Assembly: GCF_010093815.1 (NCBI RefSeq)
Contig: NW_022985554.1
Span: 838,999-902,998 of the forward strand
DNA length: 64,000 bases
Source of the DNA: Pseudovirgaria hyperparasitica
Lineage: Eukaryota > Ascomycota > Dothideomycetes > Acrospermales > Acrospermaceae
Reading direction: 5' to 3'
Below are positions 41,886 to 52,942 of this stretch, piece after piece. The position numbers and the translations under genes were made by a program. Position 1 is the stretch's first letter; each line of letters begins with the position of its first letter. The notes below the pieces were generated by a model that saw nothing but the letters and a program-made list of their open reading frames with translations, was not told the origin of the DNA and searched no databases.

Positions 41886-44111
41886 TCATCCTTCTTTCCG
41901 ATTGGCCTTCTTCCACAGCTTTCCAGCCTGCTGAGCTTTCCGATCCGGTCGACGTGTATGTTCTTGCTCAAATGGGTCAGAGGTAGTATACTCAACAGTC
42001 TTGTTGATCAGTATATCCTTCAGACCCTTCAAGTTCCTGATAAGGCGATCGGCATTCCTCCGTGCTTGCCCAATGCGAGCGTCCGTAGTGACGGCTATGC
42101 CCGAGACGATGCGCTGCCGAAAGGCTGTTGTCTTCTTCATCACTTCAGTCCTGGCCCTTGCTGATGCGCTATCGAGCCACCCGTCCACAACTGCTTTATA
42201 CTCATTTATGATTGTCGACGCAGATGTTGAATTGAGACCGAACGACTTAGCGCGCCTTGTAGCTTGCAGGAAAAGCCTGGAGCCAAACCATGGACGACGA
42301 AGGCTGATCTCCGTCGTCTGGTTGATGAGAGGTTTTGAAGTTGTCCAGACTGTCACGTTGACCGCATCTGCCTTGGCTAAGTCTTCCAAGACCAAAGTGT
42401 AAGGCCCTTCGTGCTTTCTCGGCACGTTCACTTTTACATTCCAGTGTCCATGAGAGACCTTAATATTGATGCTCGGACGTCGTCGCAATTCTGCCCAGCA
42501 GCCAGGGGTCGTGAAGACCAGTTGGCGGCGGTCGTGCAGCTTGACACTGACCGTCTCGTTACATCCTGCGGTGGCGGACGTCATATCACGTAGAGGCTTC
42601 CCCAATGACTTTGACGTTGGTGCTAGGCCTGTCACAGCGGCAGTTGTTGCCGAAGCTATTGCAGTCGGGGTGGTGACGGCGACAGATACGGGAGACTTTA
42701 GGTTTGAGCTTTGCTGATAGTGTTCAGTGGCATATGGAATGGGCGGTTGCAGCAGCATAAGTATGGGCGACACCACGACAAAGAGGGTCATAATGATTGT
42801 TCCCAATGCTTGGAGACGTTGAGAGACAGTAGATTGGGCCCAATGTTCCCTCGCTGTCTTTGGAAGCTTCTGTTTCCAGGCGCCAAACGATCCTAGCAAG
42901 GTCTTTTCGTAAGTCTTGGGCAGGGAGAAGAGGAACGCAAGATGTTTGTTAAGTATGAAGTTACTCATGCTCAGGAAGTAGTCGATGCTCACGGGGTATG
43001 GTTCACAGACTTGAGCGCTATCTCCATCTGGACCCATGCGACCTTCAAGGATAAAGCGAAAGTATTTCGGCACAGCGTGATGTCGGTCGAATCCATCCAG
43101 AGGCCCTGCCACAGTTGTGTGGAGACATGGAATGCCCTGCCTAGCCAAAGCCCGGTACGCGAAATCAACACGAGCTCGACTAGAGTAGATGGGATCGGGA
43201 TCCCGAAGAAATTCCTCATTCGTATGACAGAATATCGCTAAGTCTGGAACAATCTCACTGGTAGAAGGATATCCAGTCGAGAGTATACCTGACTGTTCAA
43301 CTCCTATCCTCAAAGCTCGCTTTGAATCGTCGATAACCAAATCGGTGTGACTCGCTTGTCCTTTGGCGACGTAATGTATGTCGGTGACTTCTTCGTCATG
43401 TATGTCGAAGGCGAAGCCGTTGCTGATTGCGAGGGCCGCGCTGACCTTTTCGATGACAGGCTGCTTGAGGCTTGCATCTCCGATATACAAGAGCCGGTAT
43501 GGGCGATGCAGGCGGATATGATCTTTCGCTAGGTGCTGACCGACGGATAGAGAGACGAAAGGAAAACCAACGCCCTTGAGCTGTTCTGGCATGCTCGTAG
43601 TATCCAACTCTAAAAGTGTTTGGAGTAGATCAATATTTTCATGTCCGAGTTCAACCTTGGTCTCCGAGATAGACAAGGCCGGAATGCTAGGCTCCGATAA
43701 CGCTCGAGTTGTTAGCACACTGTCTATTCCTTCTGACGCAACCATGGACTCGCATGGAGTACGATGTGCTAGCATAGTCCCATCGACAACTTCTTCCTCA
43801 TGCACAGCGTCCTCGTCTTCTTCTTCATCCCCGGAGCTGATACTTCTAACTTCATCTGCCGCCTGGTCGTCAGCGGACGTCACGGACGTTGTTTGACCAT
43901 CGTCAGAAGATGCCTGGGAGATCTCCGAAGAGGACATAAGATCGTAGCTACTGTCGTCGAGGGCGTTTGGCATCTCTACAGGATGACGCTTGGGGGTGGA
44001 CCGTGCCATTGTAGCATGGGCGTTTGGGTCGTTGACAGTAATATAAGGTGTCTGGAGAGAAGGTTGACTTCCAGGTTCTGTGTGTTCCAAGTCGTTAGCG
44101 GGAGTTGCCAT
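41886..44111 (-). CDS. Conserved fungal protein with one membrane segment, 741 residues
   Basis: An intronless gene with ATG at 44111 (MATPANDLEHTEPGSQPSLQ). The first 150 residues are acidic and Ser-rich. A soluble domain follows from about 185: GHENIDLLQTLLELDTTSMP, then RPYRLLYIGDASLKQPVIEK and VSAALAISNG, with IVPDLAIFCHTNEE and VDFAYRALARQGIPCLHTTV. The strand-turn LLYIGDAS resembles the start of a Rossmann or P-loop-like fold but no Walker motif is visible. A single hydrophobic segment (LGTIIMTLFVVVSPILMLL) near residue 450 separates it from a C-terminal half with beta-rich DRRQLVFTTPGCWAELRRRP and basic helices. Similar proteins occur across filamentous ascomycetes; I know of no assigned function. 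Confidence 0.75.
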   Translation of the reverse strand: MATPANDLEHTEPGSQPSLQTPYITVNDPNAHATMARSTPKRHPVEMPNALDDSSYDLMSSSEISQASSDDGQTTSVTSADDQAADEVRSISSGDEEEDEDAVHEEEVVDGTMLAHRTPCESMVASEGIDSVLTTRALSEPSIPALSISETKVELGHENIDLLQTLLELDTTSMPEQLKGVGFPFVSLSVGQHLAKDHIRLHRPYRLLYIGDASLKQPVIEKVSAALAISNGFAFDIHDEEVTDIHYVAKGQASHTDLVIDDSKRALRIGVEQSGILSTGYPSTSEIVPDLAIFCHTNEEFLRDPDPIYSSRARVDFAYRALARQGIPCLHTTVAGPLDGFDRHHAVPKYFRFILEGRMGPDGDSAQVCEPYPVSIDYFLSMSNFILNKHLAFLFSLPKTYEKTLLGSFGAWKQKLPKTAREHWAQSTVSQRLQALGTIIMTLFVVVSPILMLLQPPIPYATEHYQQSSNLKSPVSVAVTTPTAIASATTAAVTGLAPTSKSLGKPLRDMTSATAGCNETVSVKLHDRRQLVFTTPGCWAELRRRPSINIKVSHGHWNVKVNVPRKHEGPYTLVLEDLAKADAVNVTVWTTSKPLINQTTEISLRRPWFGSRLFLQATRRAKSFGLNSTSASTIINEYKAVVDGWLDSASARARTEVMKKTTAFRQRIVSGIAVTTDARIGQARRNADRLIRNLKGLKDILINKTVEYTTSDPFEQEHTRRPDRKAQQAGKLWKKANRKEG

Positions 44112-45133
44112 GCTTGGATATGCACAACGTCCTCAATGGTCCAGGGAAAGACAAGGTCCAAAGCGCAGTGAGTATTATTTGTTGCTTGGAGGACGTGGCC
44201 ATCAAACGCATATATGGATGGAGCATACATACATAAGCTAGCGGCGTTGGGTGCCTAGTCGATCCTCGCCTCGTAGTCAGTCACACTCAGCGCGTGGTGT
44301 CAGGTAGGTTGTGTAGACTGACAGGACACCTTGAAGTCAAGTGTTGAAGTCTAGTGAATCGTTGTAGCTGCTCAGATCAATAGCTGAGCATCAGTTGCAA
44401 GAACGTTGACCGGGCTGAAAGACGGTAATGTCGAGCTTGGCTGACTGCTAAGTACTGAGGTGTACAACTGACTGCAGGTCAGGAGGAAGGTGGGGTGGGT
44501 TGGCATGGACCATGCCGCCCACGATTGATGGGCGATTCGTAGCTTCCTGCCCCGCCTCGAGATAACGTTAGATGGACACTAATCTATGTTGGCGATAGTG
44601 AATGAAATGTCGCGTCTGATCGAGATACGCAGAGCATGCCCATGATACGTGAAAGGTACTCTCTCACATATCTGCCCATTATCATATGCCTTAGTGAGAT
44701 ATGATTGCATTTATCTCCCTGTCACAGTTATTGAAGCTGTCAATTTCGTACGCTCTCGTGGGTGTAGTGGATGGACATGTCAAGAAGGCAGATATGGCTT
44801 GTAGCATTGTACCAAGCCCTGCCCTCTAAGTCAAAACAGCGCAATATGCTGCAGCTAGGAAAACCTATGTACATGGATTGAATCCTGTCTCAATCATTTG
44901 TTGATGATTCCGCTAAATATAGCGCCCATCGAAGTGCATCGTCGTGATGTGTAAACCCCTGAACGCCGGTACAAAGGAAGCGTGCGAAGGTATACTCGCC
45001 GCCACCATGACGATGCGCCGTCATTCGCTTGATCCAGTTCTTGCAGCCGTATGAAAACAGATTGATCTAGAAAGTGTATGTGCACAAGAATGATGAAGAA
45101 TCAAACAAGTAACAAATGTCGACGTCCTGGTCA
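44112..45133. other. Intergenic, about 1 kb
   Basis: Upstream region of the 741-residue protein gene and 3' region of the mannosyltransferase gene. No gene, RNA or repeat is recognised. Confidence 0.5.
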
Positions 45134-46858
45134 TCAAGGTGAGTCGAAACCACCAGCTACGTCGACCCATTCGTTGAAACAACTGCCCTCTTTGCCTTCG
45201 ACGTCTACAATATCGGTATCGCATTTACATCGGCAGCCCACTCCATTCTCTTTGGGCGGATCCCATGTTGCCCAGTAATCATCCTCCTCTTTCCGCTTCT
45301 TCTCATCTAATGTCGTCTTCTCCAGGTACGGCTCTCGCTCAAGCTGACGTGCAGGTGCATTCGCTGGACAGTGTTGAATCGTGGTATGTCGATAGCCAAA
45401 GTCTCGAAAGTAGTGTATGTCTCGAGGGCTCAGCAGTGCCCCTGCGGCCAGGGAGTGAATAGGTGCGTCCCCCCACTGGATCACAGTTAGTCTATGATCA
45501 GTGGAACCAACGTAGTACAGTACATACCCGTTCCATCCAGAACCCTCCACTTCGATCCATCATTTCGAAAAAGTCGTTATACTCCTTACTACGAAACCAG
45601 TCCAGGCGTGCAATCTCAAAATTGCTCCAGAAATGGCACATGTTGTATCTCTCACCCTCCATGGCTTCAAGATCGATATCTGCCATATGGCCGCTATTAG
45701 GGTCTGTATTGAGAATCTCTTCGGGTAGAGGTTTTTTCCCGTCGCTTGGCGGCTCTTCTGGAGTCTCTGGCTTCTCAACAAACATTTCCCAAAGGCCTTG
45801 CGACTTCAATTTATTCAATCGTTTATACGCAGAGGCATATCTGAAAATGTTTGGCACGGTCTCTTTCAATTCTTTGACGGCAATCGTGAACCCATAGGTC
45901 TTATTCTCCCGGATCATGTGCATGAAAGGATCACTGCATGCATATGAGTATGTGCTAAGATGAGAGTTGAGTTCAGTAGAGGTACTCACTATGTGATGTC
46001 ACAGAAGTATTTGATCTCGGGCTCCAATCGCCAATACCATTCGTACTTTTGCAGTAGCTCATGGTTGTAGAAGTACCTTGCTATCCGTTAGCCGCTCATA
46101 CAGAGTGAACAATTGGCATCAGTATCTCACCCAGAATAATAGCGACACATGTGGTGATAGCTTTCCATGCCTCCGTACATGATCGCAGCGTCACCTTGCT
46201 TCGCAATACCTTCTTTTGCGACCTTCTCGTCCGCCCAGTCAGGGAAGCCCCATGCCGACTGTTCAATCTTACCCCATTCCACAGTCCCACTCGTGTAGTT
46301 CTCAACTGTTGCCTTGAATGTTTCGTTGAATTCGCCGTCGTTGAGGAAGACGTAAGGGTAGTGAAACCAGCGATTGAAGTGCCGCTCAATTGATTTTACG
46401 GACTGCAGGACTCCATCTAACTCCTTGTTTCTTGCAAGAACGACAAAGGCGGCGTTTGCGCGGGGGGCCGATGTGTCTGGTTCTAAACAGCCTGTGACGA
46501 AGACTTTATCATGCTTATCACTAATTCGCCTGCAATTAAGCCTGTCAGTCGTCTGCGGTAATATGGGACGTACAGCACGTGCATACCGTATGGTAGGGGG
46601 CGCTCCCGCAGGTACAAGCATGCGACCAGGAGATGAAGGATGTCGAACGAAGAGTACGATTATTAGGATTATGACGATGCAGGGAAATATGAGAACAATT
46701 CCAAGTGGGATCGATACTGAAGAATCTCCTTTTAGCCGAACACGACGTTGGAAAAAGCCGAGGCGTGGAATGGGCTTGTCTGCCTGTCGTGGAACGTTCT
46801 TAAAGGATGGTAGGGCACCATTGGGTATGCTCCGTGTGATGTTTCGCATAAAACTCAT
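45134..46858 (-). CDS. KTR/KRE2-family alpha-1,2-mannosyltransferase
   Basis: Golgi type II glycosyltransferase (GT15) that adds alpha-1,2-mannose to N- and O-glycans using GDP-mannose. Five exons: 46858-46587, 46529-46131, 46076-45990, 45933-45528 and 45475-45134, giving 501 residues; introns 57, 54, 56 and 52 nt. There is a short cytoplasmic N-terminus, a signal anchor (IPLGIVLIFPCIVIILIIVL) near residues 50-70, a stem, then the catalytic domain: ANAAFVVLARNKELDGVLQS, FHYPYVFLNDGEFNETFK, MYGGMESYHHMCRYYSG, YEWYWRLEPEIKYFCDITYD, KTYGFTIAVKE, MCHFWSNFEIARLDWFRSKE (with the conserved nucleophile-region Glu), and WGDAPIHSLAAGALL. The tail carries the CRCKCD cysteine cluster usual for the family. 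The first intron is 57 nt and has no stop in frame, so its retention would still give a full protein, 19 residues longer. Confidence 0.92.
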
Positions 46859-47581
46859 ATTGGCGGTATGGTGGAAACCAAGAATGAGAATGATTCAAGG
46901 CACCGAGTCTCGTCAAGACTTCGCTAGCCTTTGGGGCCTGCTTTGTCGTCACTCTTGGGAGACGTTGTAGACCCGTATGCGTAAGCCCAGATAAAAGATG
47001 TGCTTGATATCGAAGGGATGATAGCCAGTCATCTAATGTCGAGAAAGAAGCAGACGTAGCGAGCGACACTGGGAAATGTCCAGCGAGATTACCAAAAGCG
47101 AAGTCCTAGTTCGATGCCGACAATCTTCGCCCAGGGGTCGTCAGTCACGAAAAGATAACTGGCGTAGCCACGCTGAGTCCGGTCCCGGAGCGCTTCAATG
47201 AAAGCTCCTCTTTGTCTTGGATTTTCCGATGTAATAGTACGGTGTAATATCATGACCAGCTCCGATTATGGAAGACCCAGTTGTCCAAAGTACTGCTTGG
47301 TGTGCGGCAAGTTGGTGGAGTTTGTATTCTAATTACTTGTAACATTTTCCAGGCCCATATGATTCCGCCAGCTCCTTAAAAAGCTCGGACCACTGATAAC
47401 GATTACAGTACTTGGACGGTGCTTCTGCAACCAAACGCGCCACTTGGACGACCAACCCCAACAGACATCGCATGATTCACAACCATTGAACACCTCCTGC
47501 AGACTGCTACAAGACTGAGGAAGACTACTCATACCAAACATCTCGTGCTCTTTAGGTTCGTGGCTCAGGCAACCACACAAG
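46859..47581. promoter_or_regulatory. Divergent promoter region
   Basis: 723 bp between the mannosyltransferase (minus) and the DUF4604 gene (plus). No gene is supported inside it. Confidence 0.45.
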
Positions 47582-48149
47582 ATGAGTATAAAATCGAAAA
47601 ATCTTGAATATGGTGAGCTCCCAAGTAGGCAGTTAGGCGCCGGCTCATATATGGGACATAGATTCCAACGAGCCCACGTTCTTGCGTCGTATGAGAGGCG
47701 AGATTGGCGGACGAGTAGAGCCTGAGGGGGAACACTCAGCGGCTCGATTGAGCCGTCGCGGGAAGACCGAGAAAATTGATGATGATGCCCCAGCCTATGT
47801 CATGGATGGGAGTAACGACACGCTTACGAAGGAGGAGTATGAAGCGCTTGTCTCTGAGAAAGACGCATCATCAACAGACCACAACAGTCTTGCCATACAC
47901 AAGGGTTCACAGGGTGCAACTGGAGCTGGTGAACAGATACAGGGACCATTATCTGAAGATGCTGAGCTGTATGTAGCAGAAGCTGGTCGCCACTCTAAAA
48001 AGCGCAAGATCGGAAAGGTCATCAAGGATGCAGACGAGATTGACCCCACCTCAGAAGTCACCAAGACTGTCGCTCCTACAACCAAGAAAATTACAAGCAA
48101 AACAAAGAAGGCCAAAAAGGCTATCAAATTATCATTCGACGTCGATTGA
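47582..48149 (+). CDS. DUF4604-family protein
   Basis: Two exons, 47582-47612 and 47662-48149, give 172 residues. The first exon codes for only ten and a third residues, MSIKSKNLEY, and the 49-nt intron (GTGAGC...CATAG) restores D-SNEPTFLRRMRGEIGG across the junction. This is the usual start of the family: a few residues, then an EPxFLRRLR-like motif. The later APAYVMDGSNDTLTKEEYEA matches the second conserved block, and the protein ends in a Lys-rich tail finishing KKAIKLSFDVD, as in other members. The sequence is small, hydrophilic and probably nuclear or nucleolar. The family's molecular role is unknown. Confidence 0.85.
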
Positions 48150-48286
48150 GCCAATTTACGCGTTACATTCGTCAGTGGTCTTGATTTGTGCGCCATTGCT
48201 AGGCGGAATCCACCTCTTATCTTGAGATCCAAAGCCACGCAACATCGATGCTCGGCTATGCAAAAGCTGTCAAATGTATGACTCTT

Positions 48287-50149
48287 TCAAGTACGCCAAG
48301 AGTGAGCGTCGGAGTGATGTTCTTTGAAGAACCATGGAGACTTTCCCTCATATGTCTCCCCCGGGTGTTCAAAAGGTAATCTAAACACGGTCTCGAAGAC
48401 TTTCGATGACACAGTCGCATCTGCCTCTTTATCAATGCTCTCTAGAGCTGACTCGGACATCGGAACCACCACGCCGCATTCCCAGTTGCGGCAATTCAGC
48501 TTCGGAATCTTCGTTGCGCGATCTCTAACAAGCTTGCCCCAGGCAGATTCGGAAAAGTTGGCGCTCCCGAGATAGGCCCATGCAATAGCCTTGCCCTCTC
48601 TCTCTCCACGTGCGAGAATCAGCTATTGATCCTGTCAGTCTTACCTCTATATTCAAATTTTGACCCGATGGACGGACCTTGTTATGGCTGAGAAGCCCGT
48701 TTCGAATGGACTTGTATTCACGCATGCACGCTTTCGGGAATTTTCCTGAATTCCAGTATTGCTTCTGCAACGTTATAATCCCGGCACTCTGTTTTCAGAT
48801 CAATCGGAGTCCATCAATATAATATAGACGCTCCCAGTCCAACTTACTTCGGGTCCATCTTTAATACTCTTCACGGTGCCCTCACTCGGGAAAAGAATCC
48901 GGATCTTCGAGCGCAAGTGTTCGCTGGAGATGCTACTAGAGCTCTTGCTAGTGATGTCTTGTCCCATCGCAGATCGATAGAGACATTCCAGGATCTGGTC
49001 GTCCAAGGAACCAAGTGAGGCGCTGGCGTAATCGAGCGTGAGCTTTTCGCTGGACTGGAGGCTTAGTCTCTTGATGGAGTGCGACAGTCCTGGTAACCCC
49101 GTCCTGTGAACAGTCTCATCTGTATGAGAACCAGCACTTTAGTTTATTAGCGCGTGCAGGCCAAGGGCAGAAGTGCTTCCTTACACTGTGTGTGTAAATC
49201 CAAATTTCTTTGTTTCAGTAAAATCAAATTTCAAGAGCTTCTGACAGATGTCATTGTCTATGCCTAGCCTTCTCAAAAAGTAAAGAAACTCTTGCCCGAA
49301 GGGTGGAAGAGCTTCCTCATTGGTTTGTTGGCTTTGAAGGCGAGGAAGATCGATCATGAACACCAAATTTTCCATTGCCCCAGTTTCGCCCCAGTCGTAT
49401 TTCATCAGGTTGGCAGTCGGAATGACAATCCGAACGTGCGTGCCGTGGAATAAAATAATGAACTTGCAATGCATAGAACTGATCTGGCCAGACATGTCGG
49501 GGAAGCACAGTCGGATATACTGAAAATTCTTCTTCGCATCTGACCTCCACTGTTCCTGGTCTTTTTTGTCTTTGAGTCCCATAGTGATTGTAATAAGCGA
49601 TCTGATCGGTGCGAACTTCAATAGTAACCACTGTAGATCGATTTGAAAAGCACTTAACACAACGTCTTCGATTCTATTCTTCTGTATCACTTCTTCGATC
49701 TTGACATCATCAGACCGGTCGTAGCCAAATGCCCAAGTACGCTTGATGACACCCTTGGGAAAGGATCCGGGAGCGAAGGAAGTCATGGAGTTTTGTGGAG
49801 TGGCAGGTGAAGCTGGAGGCCGCCCTGAAGCAGGGTTGTCATCTCTAGTGTCGCTGAGGTCGACTATGACAGCTTTCCGCCGTTTAGAACCCTTACTATC
49901 TGTTGAGATAATTTCGATGTCTGGCTCGAGGTTTCGCTTCTTAACTGACCGAGCATTTCGTTCCGCAGCCAATTCCTTTAGATTCAGCCCGGCACCAGTA
50001 GGTTGGTTCTGTCTCCATGACTGATCCTTTGAGACATCCTCGACAGTGTTTCTTCGCTTCTCACCTGCATCTGGAGATTGAATATCTGCTTGTAAAGAAA
50101 GAGCGATAGCCCTTTCAATTTGAGCTTCCTCATCTTCTGAGGATGACAT
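48287..50149 (-). CDS. tdp1: Tyrosyl-DNA phosphodiesterase 1
   Basis: Repairs stalled topoisomerase I-DNA covalent complexes by hydrolysing the 3' phosphotyrosyl bond. Four exons: 50149-49185, 49136-48848, 48788-48678 and 48622-48287, giving 566 residues; introns 48, 59 and 55 nt. The first acceptor is AAAG at 49138-49137; this choice gives FTHTVAGSHTDETVHRTG, matching the family's conserved FVHTIGGSH region. The two HxK motifs of the phospholipase D superfamily are visible: HCK at about 227-229 (SSMHCKFIILFHG) and HNK at about 453-455 (LLSHNKLILARG), each followed by its Asn motif (TANLMKYDWG and GSANFSESAWG). The N-terminus starts with EDEEAQIERAIALSLQAD, a very good ubiquitin-interacting motif, then a basic KRRK nuclear signal. 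Start: ATG at 50149; the in-frame ATG at 50275 is less likely. Confidence 0.93.
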
Positions 50150-50509
50150 GATGAGATTTCGTTCAAGCGTATCTACGTACGAGCGTTGTGATAAGCATGA
50201 TCTGACGAATCTAACCGGCAAGGTCGAGATCAGGCAAGTAGTGATCGATCTCATAAACACTAATATGCTATCCAAAATTCATTTTAGTGACGATATGACC
50301 TCATTGTAGCCATGACGCGCGGTTTCAGCTCCAGGTCCTAGGTTGGAGCTAGCTCCGCGCCAAGAGACGCGCGTGCACGTGAAGAGAACTGTGGCGTCAT
50401 GCTAGATCTAGCTCCAGCTCTCTAGGTATGAATTAGATTAATTTCAGTCGCGGAGCTTGCGTCATGCTATTTTAAAAGTGCAACTGCACGTAGTTACGAT
50501 GTTGCAACT
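50150..50509. promoter_or_regulatory. Divergent promoter between tdp1 and tul1
   Basis: 360 bp separate the two start codons. An AT-rich patch with TTTTAAAA lies near 50469-50478, 30-40 bp before the tul1 ATG. A repeated AGCTCCAG/GAGCTAGCTC theme lies at 50328-50425. Confidence 0.5.
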
Positions 50510-52942
50510 ATGGCGGACCATAACCCTCGCACGCTCGTCTTACTGATACTTCTCATTATCTACTTCACTAGCACTCCGGAGACTCAGCATACGACCGCAT
50601 TGTTCCGCTTGAACAGTACTGAAATAGTCGCGAAAGAGTACTCAGAGCTCTCGGTCCTAAATTCCACACATCACGGCGATTTTGATCCTGTACAAGAAAA
50701 ATGGCTTGGCATGCCTGGGCTGCGTAAAGAGGATGGATTTGAGTGGAGCCTGTTCAGAGGTGTGAGAGAAAAAGCATACCAGCAAGCTACCTATATCTTG
50801 GGAGATAGAGTCAGAGGTGCTCTCGGAAATGGCTTGCTAGCGGAGCAGCGCCCCATACTGTACAAGAATACAACAGGGTCTATCTATGGAGATTGGAAGC
50901 GTTCCGACATAGGAAAAGAAATTGAGCACAAACCTGTGAATCTGTCTGCGACAGCTCCGGACTACTACTGGGTGAATGGATATGACCGTAATATGAGTTC
51001 ATCATATGGTGGTACCATTGAAATCGAGTTCACTGAGCTTGATACTGACAGAACGGCCCGGAATGGCTCAGTAAGAGAGATATCTGCTCAAATCGAAGTT
51101 GAAGATGTCAGCGGTCTGAATGCTCAATGGACAGCTATATTACACGGAATTCACTATGTCAATTCAGGTCATGTCTTGCTTACAACTACCAGTGAAAAGT
51201 ACTCAATAAACCCTTGTGCCATTATGCATAGCTGACTTTAGAGCAGATTTGCAGGCATCTTTGCTTTACCACATATGGCTTTGACGAACAACATGTTTGC
51301 GATGGCCCAAGATCTGCTCAATGATACCATTCATCGAGAGATTCAGAAGCATTCTGGGTCTCTGAAACATCGTGCTTTCATTGACCCCAATCCATGGTCT
51401 TCAGTACCTGGAAAGGTCGACGAGGAAGGCCTGTCTAGTCCTCACTGCGAGTACGTTCTATATCTTCAACAACACCTAGTGGAGGATCAAGATGTCGAAA
51501 TAGACTATCTCGACTTTGTAGAGACTGAATTGCGTTATCCAACCGGAGCTCAGCTCAAGCAAACACCGAAGCTAGTGTATTCTATGGTAGCCTTTTCGCC
51601 AGATTGTGGCTTCGTCATCGAGTCGAAGGGAGCCCCAGATACATTCACCGCCTCGAGTAATCACCTACAAGGCTATAAAAAGGAGGCGCGAATATTGGCA
51701 TTCCGACACGTCGTTGAATTCCTGGCATGCATTTTCGTCGCTCAAGTCTTCTTCCTTCTGAGACAAATGAAGGACACATCTACGCCTTCAACGCGCCATC
51801 GTGTCAGCTACTATAGCATTTGGATAATTGCCATGGGTGACGCCTTCTGGTCCATGTGCCTTCTACTATTCGGACTCGTACATGGCTCGTTGTTCTACAC
51901 GACGTTTGCGACCTTTTTCCTCGGCTTTGCATCGGTCTTACATCTTAGCGTTCGATTCATACTAGACATCTGGAGTGTCCAGTATACGGAACGTCTGAGG
52001 CAAGAGAGACAAGAAAGAAACAGCAGGCCGGTGACTGCCGACATTCCCAGTCAAGACATGCAGAACGCAGAGGGACTACCTTTACCAGGTACTACAGTGC
52101 AAGACACAGGCGCAACACCTATTGTTCTTCCTTCTGACCAAGATGTTACTGCGGAGGCGCAAGTTCCGAGCAATCCCACGACGGCAGAAAGCGCAGATGC
52201 AAATCGCCAGTTTATGTACATGCAATTCGTTCTTTCGATGCTTGTCTTGTTCATTCTTACTGCATTTGCACTCAGCTGGCCATCAATCTTCCGCAACGCA
52301 TTTTTGAATATTCTCAACTTTGCATACTTATCCTTTTGGTGCCCCCAGATCCATCGAAACGTCGTCCGCAATTGCCGGAAGGCTTTGAGATGGGACTTCA
52401 TCATTAGCCAGAGCGCCCTGCGTCTGATACCTATCAGTTATTTCTATGTTGTGAAAGACAATGTACTATTTTCGACAAAAGATATACATATGATGTATGT
52501 ATATCTTCTTTGGGTTTGGCTGCAGATCTTTGCGCTTCTGAGCCAAGAGCACTTGGGTCCTCGATTCTTTGTACCCAGCAGCTGGGTCCCGCCAGCCTAC
52601 GACTATCATCCAATTCTCCGTGAGGATGAAGAAAGCATGAACCTTCCTATAGGCTCTGACCAGGTTGCAGACGCGGATGTTTCCTCGCTACCGGCAAAAA
52701 CGGGCGGCGAATCAAAAGAAAAAGGTAAACGTGTATACGATTGCACTATATGTGCGCAGGATGTTGAGGTCACTATCATACCAACTGGAGTCTCTCAAGA
52801 CTCACTCACCACGAATTTGCTTACTCGCCGAACGTACATGGTCACGCCTTGTCGACACATCTTTCATAAGCCTTGTCTCGAAGGCTGGATGCGCTTCAGG
52901 TTACAGTGTCCAAATTGCCGGGAGGCTCTCCCTCCACTTTAA
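50510..52942 (+). CDS. tul1: Transmembrane RING ubiquitin ligase Tul1/DscA
   Basis: E3 ligase of the Golgi/endosomal Dsc complex, which ubiquitylates membrane proteins and in filamentous fungi and fission yeast is needed for SREBP cleavage. Two exons, 50510-51198 and 51247-52942, give 794 residues; the 48-nt intron has a GTACTC donor and CTGAC branch. A signal anchor (TLVLLILLIIYFTS) is followed by a large lumenal domain with several N-glycosylation sites (NST, NTT, NLS, NMS, NGS). Membrane segments then cluster: VVEFLACIFVAQVFFLL, SIWIIAMGDAFWSMCLLLFG, FATFFLGFASVLHLSVRFIL, FVLSMLVLFILTAFALSW and later ones. The C-terminus is a RING-H2: CTIC, then TPCRHIFHKPCLEGW and CPNCREALPPL, ending at the protein end as in yeast Tul1. 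The neighbour tdp1 is head to head. Confidence 0.92.

Noticed and set aside
41886-42720. Open frames on the plus strand of the 741-residue gene
   Set aside because: They are antisense shadows; the minus strand carries one continuous 741-codon frame with a convincing protein composition.
47329-47580. An 83-residue minus-strand frame
   Set aside because: It begins with TTG rather than ATG and lies in the divergent promoter; no supporting similarity.
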